DNA of 64,000 nt, from contig CP023454.1 of NCBI GenBank assembly GCA_002356635.1, positions 2,278,501-2,342,500 on the forward strand, in the 5' to 3' direction. The DNA comes from Rhodobacteraceae bacterium QY30 (GTDB lineage Bacteria; Pseudomonadota; Alphaproteobacteria; Rhodobacterales; Rhodobacteraceae). The position numbers and the translations under genes were made by a program. The notes beneath the pieces were generated by a model. The model made no database searches. It had not been told where the DNA came from and saw nothing but the letters and a program-made list of their open reading frames with translations. This document shows, piece by piece, positions 34,610-43,081 of the stretch. How positions within the stretch are numbered: position 1 is the stretch's first letter; every line of letters begins with the position of its first letter.

Positions 34610-34655
34610 TTTTTGAAGCGTCCAGCAACATCCACACTGGACGAGGGAGAGCACC

Positions 34656-35450
34656 ATGACCGGATCGGAAACCGTGCTTGTCACGCTTGAGGCGGGCGTC
34701 CTGCGCCTGACCCTGAATCGTCCCGACAAGCTTAATTCGTTCAACGAGGAAATGCATCTTGCACTTCGTGCGGGATTCGAACGCGCACAGGCAGACAGCG
34801 CGGTTCGGGCGGTTCTCCTGACCGGTTCGGGTCGGGGCTTCTGCGCCGGACAGGATCTGGGCGACCGCGATCCCCGCAAGGGCGGCCCGGCCCCCGACCT
34901 GGGCCACACGCTCGAGACATTCTACAACCCGACGCTGCGGCTGATTCGGAACCTGGAAAAGCCGATCGTCTGCGCCGTGAACGGCGTGGCGGCGGGTGCG
35001 GGTGCGAACATCGCGCTGGCCTGCGACATCGTGCTTGCGGCGAAGTCGGCCAAGTTCATCCAGGCCTTCGCCAAGATCGGCCTCGTCCCAGATGCGGGCG
35101 GCAGCTGGAGCCTGGCGCGCATCCTGGGCGAACCGCGGGCCAAGGCGCTGGCCCTGACCGCCGAGCCACTGACCGCCGAGAAGGCCGCCGACTGGGGCAT
35201 GATCTGGAAGGCGGTCGAGGACGCCGACCTGATGGCCGAGGCCGGCGCGCTGGCGGCCTCGCTGGCCGCCGGTCCGACGCTGGGCCTGGGGCTGACGAAA
35301 CGGCTGATCCACGCGTCGGCCACGCAGTCGCTGGACGAACAGCTGGACATGGAACGCGACCTGCAACGCATTGCGGGCCGCAGCGCCGACTACGCCGAAG
35401 GTGTCACCGCCTTCCTTGAAAAGCGCAAGGCGGAGTTCAAGGGGCAATGA
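34656..35450 (+). CDS. paaG: PaaG, 1,2-epoxyphenylacetyl-CoA isomerase (oxepin-CoA forming)
   Basis: 264 residues of the crotonase superfamily. Converts the ring epoxide of phenylacetyl-CoA to oxepin-CoA in the cytoplasm. Oxyanion-hole segments are visible (GRGFCAGQDLGDRD and NGVAAGAGANIALACD), with the PaaG-type aspartate in LVPDAGGSWSLARILG. First gene of paaG-paaI-paaK; the stop overlaps the paaI start (ATGA). Confidence 0.94.
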   Translation: MTGSETVLVTLEAGVLRLTLNRPDKLNSFNEEMHLALRAGFERAQADSAVRAVLLTGSGRGFCAGQDLGDRDPRKGGPAPDLGHTLETFYNPTLRLIRNLEKPIVCAVNGVAAGAGANIALACDIVLAAKSAKFIQAFAKIGLVPDAGGSWSLARILGEPRAKALALTAEPLTAEKAADWGMIWKAVEDADLMAEAGALAASLAAGPTLGLGLTKRLIHASATQSLDEQLDMERDLQRIAGRSADYAEGVTAFLEKRKAEFKGQ

Positions 35451-35896
35451 AACCCGTCTCGGAGATGACCCCCCAGGAAATCGCCGAGGGTTCGGCCCGG
35501 GAGATGTGGAATGGCGACAGCGCCAGCCAGCGGCTGGGCATGGCGCTGGACCACATCGCGCCCGGGGAAGCGACCCTGAGCATGAGCATTACCGAATCGA
35601 TGTCGAACGGCCATGGCAATTGCCACGGCGGCTACATCTTCACGCTGGCAGACAGCGCTTTTGCCTTCGCCTGCAACAGCTACAATGATGTCGTCGTCGG
35701 CCAGCACTGCTCGGTGACCTACCTGAAGCCCGTCCGGCTGGGTGACCGGCTGACGGCCACGGCCCGAGAGGTCGCCCGGCAGGGACGATCGGGGATCTAC
35801 GATGTCCACATCACCAACCAGGACGGATTGCACGTGGCTGAATTCCGCGGCCATTCCCGCACCGTCAAGGGCACGCATCTGCCGGTCAGCGAATGA
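35447..35896 (+). CDS. paaI: PaaI, hotdog-fold hydroxyphenylacetyl-CoA thioesterase
   Basis: 149 residues; single hotdog domain with the family motif GNCHGGYIFTLADSAFAFACN, where the aspartate and preceding glycines form the active site. Removes dead-end CoA thioesters that lock up coenzyme A. The start overlaps the paaG stop and the gene precedes paaK by 32 bases. Confidence 0.94.
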   Translation: MKPVSEMTPQEIAEGSAREMWNGDSASQRLGMALDHIAPGEATLSMSITESMSNGHGNCHGGYIFTLADSAFAFACNSYNDVVVGQHCSVTYLKPVRLGDRLTATAREVARQGRSGIYDVHITNQDGLHVAEFRGHSRTVKGTHLPVSE

Positions 35897-35928
35897 TCGG
35901 CCCTGACATTTCCAAGGGAGGATAATCC

Positions 35929-37239
35929 ATGGAAGACCTTACCCCCCGCAAACAGGATCTGGATCCGATCGAATACGCCTCGCGCGACGAGATCGAGGCG
36001 CTCCAGTTCCACCGCATGAAGCGGTCGCTGAAGCACGCGTATGAGAATTCGCCCTTCTACCGCAATCGCTTCATCGCGCATGACGTCCACCCCGAAGAGC
36101 TGAAGTCGCTGAAGGACATCGCGAAGTTCCCCTTCACGACCAAGCAGGACCTGCGCGACACCTACCCCTTCGGCATGTTCGCCGTGCCGCAGTCGAAGCT
36201 GGTGCGGGTGCATGGTTCGTCGGGCACCACCGGCAAGCCGACCGTGGTGGGCTACACCGCCAATGACATTGACGTCTGGGCGAACCTGATTGCGCGGTCG
36301 ATCCGCGCCGCGGGGGGGCGTCCGGGCGACATGCTGCACAACGCCTATGGCTACGGCCTGTTCACCGGCGGCCTTGGCGCCCATTACGGCGCCGAACGTC
36401 TGGGCTGCACGGTCGTCCCGATCTCGGGCGGGCAGACCGAACGCCAGGTCACGCTGATCACCGACTTCAAGCCGCGCATCATCATGGTGACGCCCAGCTA
36501 CATGCTGTCGATCCTGGACGAATTCCGCCGCCAGGGCATCGACCCGCGGGAAAGCTCGCTTCAGGTCGGGATCTTCGGCGCCGAGCCCTGGACCAACGCC
36601 ATGCGCGAGGAAATCCAGGACGCTTTCGACATGCACGCCGTCGACATCTACGGCCTGTCCGAAGTGATGGGTCCGGGCGTCGCGCAGGAATGCGTGGAAA
36701 CGAAGGACGGCCTGCACATCTGGGAAGACCACTTCTACCCGGAAATCATCGACCCGGTCACGGGCGAGGTGCTGCCAGACGGCGAGATGGGCGAACTGGT
36801 CTTCACCACGCTGACCAAGGAAGGCCTGCCGATGGTGCGCTACCGCACCCGCGACCTGACGCGCCTGCTGCCGGGGACTGCGCGCTCGATGCGGCGGATC
36901 GACAAGATCACCGGCCGCAGCGACGACATGATCATCCTGCGCGGCGTCAATGTCTTCCCGACCCAGATCGAGGAGCAGATCCTGAAGTGCAAGGGCCTGG
37001 CCCCGCACTTCCAGATCGAACTGGCGCGCGAAGGCCGCATGGACAACATGACCGTCCATGTCGAATGCACGCCCGAAATGGTGGACCCCGACGCCCGCGC
37101 GAAGTCGGCCAAGGAACTGGCGCATCACATCAAGGCGATCGTCGGCGTATCGACGCGCATCAACGTGGCGGATCCGAACGCGATTGCCCGTTCCGAAGGC
37201 AAGGCGAAGCGCGTCATCGACAACCGCCCGAAATCATGA
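35929..37239 (+). CDS. paaK: PaaK, phenylacetate-CoA ligase
   Basis: 436 residues, the usual length. Activates phenylacetate with ATP and CoA, the first step of the pathway. The adenylate-forming P-loop HGSSGTTGKPTVVGYT, the YGLSEVMGPG motif and the C-terminal GRSDDMIILRGVNVFP are all intact. AAGGGAGG precedes the ATG. The gene ends the plus-strand operon: an intrinsic terminator lies 37 bases on. Confidence 0.96.
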   Translation: MEDLTPRKQDLDPIEYASRDEIEALQFHRMKRSLKHAYENSPFYRNRFIAHDVHPEELKSLKDIAKFPFTTKQDLRDTYPFGMFAVPQSKLVRVHGSSGTTGKPTVVGYTANDIDVWANLIARSIRAAGGRPGDMLHNAYGYGLFTGGLGAHYGAERLGCTVVPISGGQTERQVTLITDFKPRIIMVTPSYMLSILDEFRRQGIDPRESSLQVGIFGAEPWTNAMREEIQDAFDMHAVDIYGLSEVMGPGVAQECVETKDGLHIWEDHFYPEIIDPVTGEVLPDGEMGELVFTTLTKEGLPMVRYRTRDLTRLLPGTARSMRRIDKITGRSDDMIILRGVNVFPTQIEEQILKCKGLAPHFQIELAREGRMDNMTVHVECTPEMVDPDARAKSAKELAHHIKAIVGVSTRINVADPNAIARSEGKAKRVIDNRPKS

Positions 37240-37251
37240 CCAACGGTCGGT
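37239..37251 (+). promoter_or_regulatory. degenerate PaaR-type operator upstream of paaR
   Basis: ACCAAC-G-GTCGGT resembles the two palindromes in the paaG/paaN and pcaF promoters but has one base less between the half sites. It overlaps the paaK stop codon and lies upstream of the terminator and of paaR. It could serve autoregulation or be a chance match. Confidence 0.3.
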
Positions 37252-37275
37252 GACACCCGCGACCGTCGGCGATAA

Positions 37276-37299
37276 AGGGGCAGCAATGCCCCTTTTTTT
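37276..37299 (+). terminator. intrinsic terminator after paaK
   Basis: AGGGGCA (37276-37282) and TGCCCCT (37287-37293) form a 7-bp stem with a GCAA tetraloop, followed directly by seven T. This is a textbook rho-independent terminator ending paaG-paaI-paaK and separating it from paaR. Confidence 0.92.
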
Positions 37300-37326
37300 C
37301 CGGGCATAAGGCAGGAAGACAACGAC

Positions 37327-37926
37327 ATGGCACGCAAACAGGCGGCGGATTTCGAAGAAAAGCAGCGGGGCATTCTGGACAAGGCCGCACAGGTCTTCGC
37401 GGAACAGGGGATGGAAAAGGCCTCGATGTCGCAGATTGCGGCGGTGGCGCAGGTTTCGAAGGCGCTCTTGTATCACTACTACCCCAGCAAGGATGCGCTG
37501 ATCTTCGCGATCATCATCACCCATCTTGAGGAACTGGAGGCCGCAATCGAAGCCGCCGACCAACCCGCCCTGCCCCCCGAGGCGCGACTGAGGAAGCTGG
37601 TGGGAACGGTCCTGGAAAATTACCGCGGCGCCGACAACGAACACAAGGTGCAGCTCAACGCCTCGATGACCCTGTCCGAGGAGCAGAAGGCTGAAATCAT
37701 GGCGGTCGAACGGTCGATCGTGAAGCGGTTTTCGGCGGTGCTGGACCAGATCAACCCGTCGCTCAGGAACAGTGACCGGCCGCTCCTGATGCCGGTCACC
37801 ATGTCGCTGTTCGGGATGATGAACTGGGTCTACATGTGGTTCAAGGACGGCGGACGCATCACCCGCGAGGATTACGCGGACGTGGCGACGACCCTGATCC
37901 TCGAGGGGATCAAGGCCGTCCGATAG
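37327..37926 (+). CDS. paaR: TetR-family regulator of phenylacetate catabolism (PaaR)
   Basis: 199 residues. N-terminal TetR helix-turn-helix about residues 12-58 (FEEKQRGILDKAAQVFAEQG, then MSQIAAVAQVSKALLYHYYPSKDAL), C-terminal ligand-binding helices. In related bacteria PaaR represses paa genes and is released by phenylacetyl-CoA. The ACCGAC...GTCGGT palindromes at both paa promoters are plausible targets. AGGAAG precedes the ATG. Its 3' end overlaps the convergent paaY by 17 bases. Confidence 0.87.
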   Translation: MARKQAADFEEKQRGILDKAAQVFAEQGMEKASMSQIAAVAQVSKALLYHYYPSKDALIFAIIITHLEELEAAIEAADQPALPPEARLRKLVGTVLENYRGADNEHKVQLNASMTLSEEQKAEIMAVERSIVKRFSAVLDQINPSLRNSDRPLLMPVTMSLFGMMNWVYMWFKDGGRITREDYADVATTLILEGIKAVR

Positions 37927-38545
37927 TCTTGATGCGTTGCAGGATCAGCGGATCGTAGTCCGGGGCCGTGGCCCGGCGCCGATCCGGTTCGACCACGCTC
38001 AGGGGCTTCGCCGGCTTGACCAGATCATGCGCCTCCAGCGCAAGACGCTGGTAGACGGCCGTGCCTTGCGTCTTCCAGGCAATGTCCTCGTCCGACAGGG
38101 TGCGCACCACCTTGGCGGGCGAACCGACGACCAGGCTGGCGGGCGGGATCACGGTCCCAGCCTTCACGAAGGCCATCGCGGCGACGATGCTGTTTTCGCC
38201 AATCACCGCTTCGTCCATCACCACGGCGTTCATGCCGATCAGCGCGTTCTTCCCGATCCGGCAGCCATGCAGCACGGCGCCGTGTCCGACATGGCCCGAA
38301 GCCTCGATCACGACATCGCGGCCGGGGAAGGAATGCACCACGCAGGTTTCCTGCACATTGCTCCCCTCCTCCAGCACGATGCGACCGAAGTCCCCGCGCA
38401 GGACGGCGCAGGGACCGACGTAGCAGCCCGCGCCGATGATGACGTCGCCGATCACGACCGCCGCCGGATGGACAAATGCGGCGGTGTCGATAACGGGAAT
38501 GATCCCGTCGTAGGCGTAGATCTGGTTCATCGGCGCGTGCTCCAT
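37910..38545 (-). CDS. paaY: PaaY, hexapeptide-repeat thioesterase/gamma-carbonic anhydrase family
   Basis: 211 residues with left-handed beta-helix hexapeptide repeats and the three zinc-ligand histidines (VVHSFP, then GHVGHGAVLHG). PaaY acts as a thioesterase clearing aberrant ring-hydroxylated CoA products. The ATG at 38545 overlaps the paaZ stop (TGATG); an internal ATG at 38530 (MNQIYAYDG) is an alternative that better matches homologue length. Last gene of the minus-strand paa operon. Confidence 0.9.
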   Translation of the reverse strand: MEHAPMNQIYAYDGIIPVIDTAAFVHPAAVVIGDVIIGAGCYVGPCAVLRGDFGRIVLEEGSNVQETCVVHSFPGRDVVIEASGHVGHGAVLHGCRIGKNALIGMNAVVMDEAVIGENSIVAAMAFVKAGTVIPPASLVVGSPAKVVRTLSDEDIAWKTQGTAVYQRLALEAHDLVKPAKPLSVVEPDRRRATAPDYDPLILQRIKTIGRP

Positions 38546-40608
38546 CAGGCGTTGGCAGGCCAGGTCTTGGCGACCATGGTCAACACGTCATATTGCGCGA
38601 CCACCTGGCCGTTCTGGTTGGTGACCTGGCAATCCCAGCGCACTTCGCCATGTTCGGCACTGGCGCGGGGATTGATCTCCTTGCAGGTCAACCGCACCTG
38701 AAGCGTATCGCCGAAATAGACCGGCGTCAGGAAGCGCAGGTTGTCGACGCCGTAGTTCGCCAGGACCGGACCCGGCGCCGGATCGACGAACAGACCCGCC
38801 GCGAAGGACGCGATCAGATAGCCATGCGCCACCCGGTCGTCAAAGAACGGGTTCGCTTTCGCCGCCTCGCTGTCCATGTGGGCGTAGAAGGTATCGCCGG
38901 TGAAATGGGCGAAGTGTTCCACATCCTCTTGCGTCACGGTGCGCGACGCGGTGACCAGCTGATCGCCGATCTTCAGCTCGGCCAGCGACTTGCGGAACGG
39001 GTGGACTCCGTGGAAGGCCTCGGCCCCTTCGATCCAGCGGCCGGTGACCGCCGACAGAAGCTGCGGGCTGCCCTGCACGGCCGTGCGCTGCATGTAGTGC
39101 TTCACGCCGCGCAGGCCGCCCATCTCCTCGCCGCCGCCAGCCCGGCCCGGGCCGCCGTGGATCAGACCCGCCAGCGGAGAGCCGTGACCGGTCGATGATT
39201 TCGCGGTTTCGCGGTTCCCGATCAGCACCCGGCCGTGGAAGGGCGCAACGCCCAGCGTGACGTCGCGCGCCACCGCGGGATCGTTGGTGAAGACCGACGA
39301 CACGAGCGACCCCTTGCCCCTGCGCGCCAGTTCCACCGCTTCATCCAGCGTGTCATAGGGCATCACGGTCGAGACGGGGCCGAAAGCTTCGACATCGTGG
39401 ACCGACTGCGCCGCGAAGGGCTTGTCGCAATACATCAGCACGGGGTTCAGGAAGGCGCCCCGCTCCGCATCGCCCGAGGCGACGCGCACATCGTCGGGGT
39501 TGCCTGCCACGATCTCGGCATCGGCCTGCAGTTCCTTGATCCGGGCGCGGACTTCGTCACGCTGGTCAAGGCTGGCCAGCGGACCCATGCGGGTGGCTTC
39601 TTCGCCTGGCAGTCCAAGCGCGGTCTTGGCCAGACGATCGCGCAGCGCCTCGACCAAGGCATCCACATGGGCGCGCGGCGCGATGACGCGGCGGATGGCG
39701 GTGCATTTCTGCCCCGCCTTCGTGGTCATCTCGCGCGCGACCTCCTTCACGAACAGGTCGAATTCGGGCGTGCCGGGGCCCGCATCCGTGCCAAGGATGG
39801 TGGCGTTCAGACTGTCGGCCTCCATCGTGAAGCGGACCGAGTTTTCGACGATCGCCGGATGCGATTTCAGCTTGCGCCCTGTCCAGGCCGATCCGGTGAA
39901 GGTCACTGCATCCTGGCCCGTGACGTGGTCCAGCAGATCCCCGACCGAGCCCGAGATGAGTTGCAGCGCGCCTTCCGGCAGGATGCCGGTCTCAATGATG
40001 CGGCGGGTGACCAGTTCGGTCAGATAGGCGGTCTGGCTTGCGGGTTTGACGATGCAGGGCACGCCCGCCAGAAGCGTCGGCGCGATCTTTTCCAGCATCC
40101 CCCAGACCGGGAAGTTGAAGGCGTTGATGTGGACGGCCACGCCTTGCAGCGGGCTGAGGATGTGCTGCGCGACAAAGCTGCCGTCCTTCGACAGCACCTC
40201 GACCTCGCCATCGGTCAGCACGCGAGTGTTCGGCAGTTCGCGCCGGCCCTTCGAGGCGAAGGTCAGCATCGTGCCGATACCGCCTTCGATGTCGATCCAG
40301 CCGTCCGCACGCGTGGCGCCGGTGTGCAGGCTTTCCGCGTAGAATTCTTCTTTCATTTCCATAAGCTTCAGGCCAAGCGCCTTCAGCATTCCGGCGCGGT
40401 CATGGAAGGACATCGCGCGCAGCTTCGGCCCGGCCACGTCGCGGCCATAGGCCAGCGCGCCGGCGAAATCGACGCCAGAGCTGTCGATCAGCGCCACGGT
40501 TTCGCCGGTGGCGGCGTCCAGCAGGGGTTGGCCGTCCTTCTTGCCAAGGGTCCAGCGACCCGAGACATAGCTTTCAAGGCGACGCGGGGTGCGGGTCGGA
40601 GCGTTCAT
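38545..40608 (-). CDS. paaZ: PaaZ, bifunctional oxepin-CoA hydrolase/3-oxo-5,6-dehydrosuberyl-CoA semialdehyde dehydrogenase
   Basis: 687 residues, full length. The aldehyde dehydrogenase domain (1-525) has catalytic Cys in GQKCTAIRR and Glu in MEADSLNAT. The C-terminal MaoC-like (R)-hydratase domain (about 545-680) has the Asp/His pair in FFDDRVAHGYL. Opens the oxepin ring and oxidises the resulting aldehyde. Preceded by the PF05138 paralogue by 69 bases and followed by paaY with overlap. Confidence 0.95.
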   Translation of the reverse strand: MNAPTRTPRRLESYVSGRWTLGKKDGQPLLDAATGETVALIDSSGVDFAGALAYGRDVAGPKLRAMSFHDRAGMLKALGLKLMEMKEEFYAESLHTGATRADGWIDIEGGIGTMLTFASKGRRELPNTRVLTDGEVEVLSKDGSFVAQHILSPLQGVAVHINAFNFPVWGMLEKIAPTLLAGVPCIVKPASQTAYLTELVTRRIIETGILPEGALQLISGSVGDLLDHVTGQDAVTFTGSAWTGRKLKSHPAIVENSVRFTMEADSLNATILGTDAGPGTPEFDLFVKEVAREMTTKAGQKCTAIRRVIAPRAHVDALVEALRDRLAKTALGLPGEEATRMGPLASLDQRDEVRARIKELQADAEIVAGNPDDVRVASGDAERGAFLNPVLMYCDKPFAAQSVHDVEAFGPVSTVMPYDTLDEAVELARRGKGSLVSSVFTNDPAVARDVTLGVAPFHGRVLIGNRETAKSSTGHGSPLAGLIHGGPGRAGGGEEMGGLRGVKHYMQRTAVQGSPQLLSAVTGRWIEGAEAFHGVHPFRKSLAELKIGDQLVTASRTVTQEDVEHFAHFTGDTFYAHMDSEAAKANPFFDDRVAHGYLIASFAAGLFVDPAPGPVLANYGVDNLRFLTPVYFGDTLQVRLTCKEINPRASAEHGEVRWDCQVTNQNGQVVAQYDVLTMVAKTWPANA

Positions 40609-40677
40609 TGGCGTTTCCCTTAGAAATGGCAGGACGGGGCGCCCTGAAAGCGCGCCCCGTCGGAATGGTGGAATGTC

Positions 40678-41430
40678 TCAAAGCCCGAGAGGCGCAAGGG
40701 TTTCGGCGACCAGCGCCTCCCACCGGGCCAGCAGGGTCTCGTTCGGGGTGTGGCGCAGGCCGAAGCGGGCCAGCGTTTCGTAGCGTGACGACCCGGCAAC
40801 GCCGAAGGTCGCGGCAACGCGCGGGCGCCAGTAGGCAAGCGCGGCCTTGACGGCGGCACGGCCTTCTTCGGTGGCAACCAGCTTCTCTAGCCCCTCGCGG
40901 CCCAGTTCGGCGTGGCGCGCCTCGCGCGGGGCGATTTCGCGGAAGACCTCGGCCAGCGGACCATAGGACACGCGCGTCAGTTCGGTCATCTGGACGCCGG
41001 TGGCCAGACCCATCAGCGTGTTCATCGCCACCGCATCGGCCCAGCCGTTGATCGGGTAATGGAACACCGACAGGCGCATGTCGCCCCCTGCCCGTGCCGC
41101 GCCCAGATCGGCGTTGCGGTCCAGCCGCGCGGCCCAGTCATGCTGGGATTGGTAGCGATCGGCGTCGGTGCCGAAGGTCTCCATCACGGCCAGCACGCGT
41201 TCGGCGTGGTCGGCCTTTTCCAGCGTGATCCGGCTGGCGGCGATGCGTTCCTTGATCCCCGGCGCAAAGTTGATCGAGGCCGCAAAGCCCGCCGATCCCG
41301 CCAGTTCGCTGTCCACGAACGAGGACATGAGCCGCATCAATTCGCCCCGGTAGCGGGCGGGCACATTGGCCGGCGAGGTCAGAACCCCGCCCTGCGCCAG
41401 GTAGTCGTCAAGGTTCATCGTGTCAGACAT
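40678..41430 (-). CDS. third PF05138-family (PaaA/PaaC-like) protein of the paa operon
   Basis: 250 residues from ATG 41430 (MSDTMNLDDYL), preceded by GGGAGGA; an upstream extension to 41493 lies inside paaE. The ferritin-like phenylacetate-catabolic fold is suggested by the overall pattern and by EARH near the third quarter, which matches an ExxH di-iron motif. The other expected ExxH is replaced by EKADH, with lysine where the ligand glutamate should be, so metal binding may be partial or lost. It is distinct from both paaA and paaC, which are intact in the same operon. Function unknown: an accessory or regulatory subunit of the epoxidase, or a related oxygenase, is possible. Confidence 0.78.
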   Translation of the reverse strand: MSDTMNLDDYLAQGGVLTSPANVPARYRGELMRLMSSFVDSELAGSAGFAASINFAPGIKERIAASRITLEKADHAERVLAVMETFGTDADRYQSQHDWAARLDRNADLGAARAGGDMRLSVFHYPINGWADAVAMNTLMGLATGVQMTELTRVSYGPLAEVFREIAPREARHAELGREGLEKLVATEEGRAAVKAALAYWRPRVAATFGVAGSSRYETLARFGLRHTPNETLLARWEALVAETLAPLGL

Positions 41431-41441
41431 GGTGTCCTCCC

Positions 41442-42518
41442 TCATTCGTCGAAGGTGACGACGACCTTGTCGGTCATCGGGAAGCTCTGGCACGACAGCA
41501 CGTAACCGGCGCGCACTTCGTAATCTTCCAGCGCGTGGTTGGTGTGCATCTCGACTTCGCCTTCCAGCACCTTGCAGCGGCAGGTCGAACAGACACCGGC
41601 CTTGCAGGAATAGGGCGCGTCCAGCGCGTTCTCGAGCGCGGCATCCAGGATGCTTTGCCCTTCACGCGGCATCTGGAAGCTGCGGGTGGTGCCATCCAGC
41701 GTGATGGTCGCGGCGGTGGAATTGCCGGTGCCCAGTTCCGCCTTGGTCGCCGGGCGAACCTTGGCGCGTCCAGGCTGACCGCTTGCGAAAAGCTCGAACT
41801 TGATCTGCGCGTCGGTCAGGCCGTGGTCGCGCAAGGACGCGGCAATCGCCAGCATCATCGGCTCTGGCCCGCAGATGAAGGCGGTATCGACGGATTTCGG
41901 GTCGATCCAGCCCGAAAAGAGCGCCTTCATCTTGTCAGCGTCGACGCGACCGGTGAACAGGTCGATGTCCTGCGCTTCGGTTTCCAGGACGTGGATCACC
42001 GAGAAACGGCCCAGGTAGGCGTTCTTCAGGTCCTCAAGCTCTTCGCGGAACATGATCGTGTTGATCGCGCGGTTGGCATAGACCAGCGTGAAGCGCGACT
42101 TCGGCTCGGCCTCCAGCACGGTCTTGATGATCGACAGGACGGGGGTGATGCCCGAACCGCCGGCAAAACCCAGATAATGCTTGTCCGCAGCCGCGTCGAT
42201 GGGGGTGTAGAACTTGCCCATCGGCGGCATGGCGTCGATCACGTCGCCGGGGGCGAGGTTTTCATTGGCCCAGGTCGAGAAGGTGCCACCGTCAACCCGC
42301 TTGATCCCGACCTTCAGGACGCCCTCGCCCTTTCCGGCGCAGATCGAGTAGGACCGGCGCAGCTCCTCGCCCTCGAAGTCGCGGCGGAAGGTCAGATACT
42401 GGCCTTGAGTGAAGTCGAAGAGGGCGCGGTCTTCGTCGCGGGGCGCAAGCGTCACCACCACCGCGTCGCGGGTTTCGCGGCGCACGTCGGTGACTTTCAG
42501 CGGATGAAAGCGTGACAT
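41442..42518 (-). CDS. paaE: PaaE, reductase component of phenylacetyl-CoA 1,2-epoxidase
   Basis: 358 residues. FAD-binding domain (RRSYSICAG), NAD(P)-binding domain (GFAGGSGITPVLSIIK, FICGPEPMM) and a C-terminal plant-type [2Fe-2S] ferredoxin domain with CKAGVCSTCRCK and a later cysteine in VLSCQS. Passes electrons from NADPH to PaaA. Fourth to fifth step in the order paaA-B-C-D-E, each closely spaced. Confidence 0.95.
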   Translation of the reverse strand: MSRFHPLKVTDVRRETRDAVVVTLAPRDEDRALFDFTQGQYLTFRRDFEGEELRRSYSICAGKGEGVLKVGIKRVDGGTFSTWANENLAPGDVIDAMPPMGKFYTPIDAAADKHYLGFAGGSGITPVLSIIKTVLEAEPKSRFTLVYANRAINTIMFREELEDLKNAYLGRFSVIHVLETEAQDIDLFTGRVDADKMKALFSGWIDPKSVDTAFICGPEPMMLAIAASLRDHGLTDAQIKFELFASGQPGRAKVRPATKAELGTGNSTAATITLDGTTRSFQMPREGQSILDAALENALDAPYSCKAGVCSTCRCKVLEGEVEMHTNHALEDYEVRAGYVLSCQSFPMTDKVVVTFDE

Positions 42519-42551
42519 GTCAATGTCCTCCCAGGGGGGTCGGGTGCATCC

Positions 42552-43076
42552 TCAGATGCACTTGAAATAGTCGAAGGGTTCGAGGCAGTCGGTGCAGCGG
42601 TAGCTGGCCTTGCAGGGGGTCGAGCCGAACTGGCTGATCTTTTCCGTCGCAGTCGAGCCGCAGCGCGGACAGGCGATCACCAGGTTCGAGGTTCCCGCCA
42701 GCCGCGAGATGCGGCCTGCCAGGCGTCCGTCTGCAGCCGTGCCATCGACGGGCGGGGCGATGCCATAGGCGCGCAGCTTCTCGCGCCCTTCCTCGGAAAT
42801 CCAGTCGGTCGTCCAGGGGGGCGAAAGGCGGCGTTCCAGGCGCAGCTTGTCGATCCCGTGTCCCCGGAGGGCCGCTTCGATATCGAGGTTGATCACCGTG
42901 GTCGCCGGACAGCCCGAATAGGTGGGCGTGACCGTGACGACCAGCGTGTCGTCCTGCCATTCCACATCCCGGATGATGCCCAGATCGGTCAGGCTGATCA
43001 CCGGGATTTCCGGGTCCGGCACCTGGCTCAGCCAGTGCCAGACTTCGGAAAGTTCGGGCTTTGCGGCGGTTTGCAT
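42552..43076 (-). CDS. paaD: PaaD, MIP18-family maturation factor of the epoxidase
   Basis: 174 residues. N-terminal MIP18/DUF59 domain (DPEIPVISLTDLGIIRDVEW and TYSGCPATTVI) and a C-terminal zinc-ribbon-like tail with two CxxC pairs (CPRCGST and CTDC). Thought to assist iron or iron-sulfur assembly for PaaABCE. It is separated from paaC by 5 bases and from paaE by 33 bases. Confidence 0.94.
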   Translation of the reverse strand: MQTAAKPELSEVWHWLSQVPDPEIPVISLTDLGIIRDVEWQDDTLVVTVTPTYSGCPATTVINLDIEAALRGHGIDKLRLERRLSPPWTTDWISEEGREKLRAYGIAPPVDGTAADGRLAGRISRLAGTSNLVIACPRCGSTATEKISQFGSTPCKASYRCTDCLEPFDYFKCI

Positions 43077-43081
43077 CGTGC

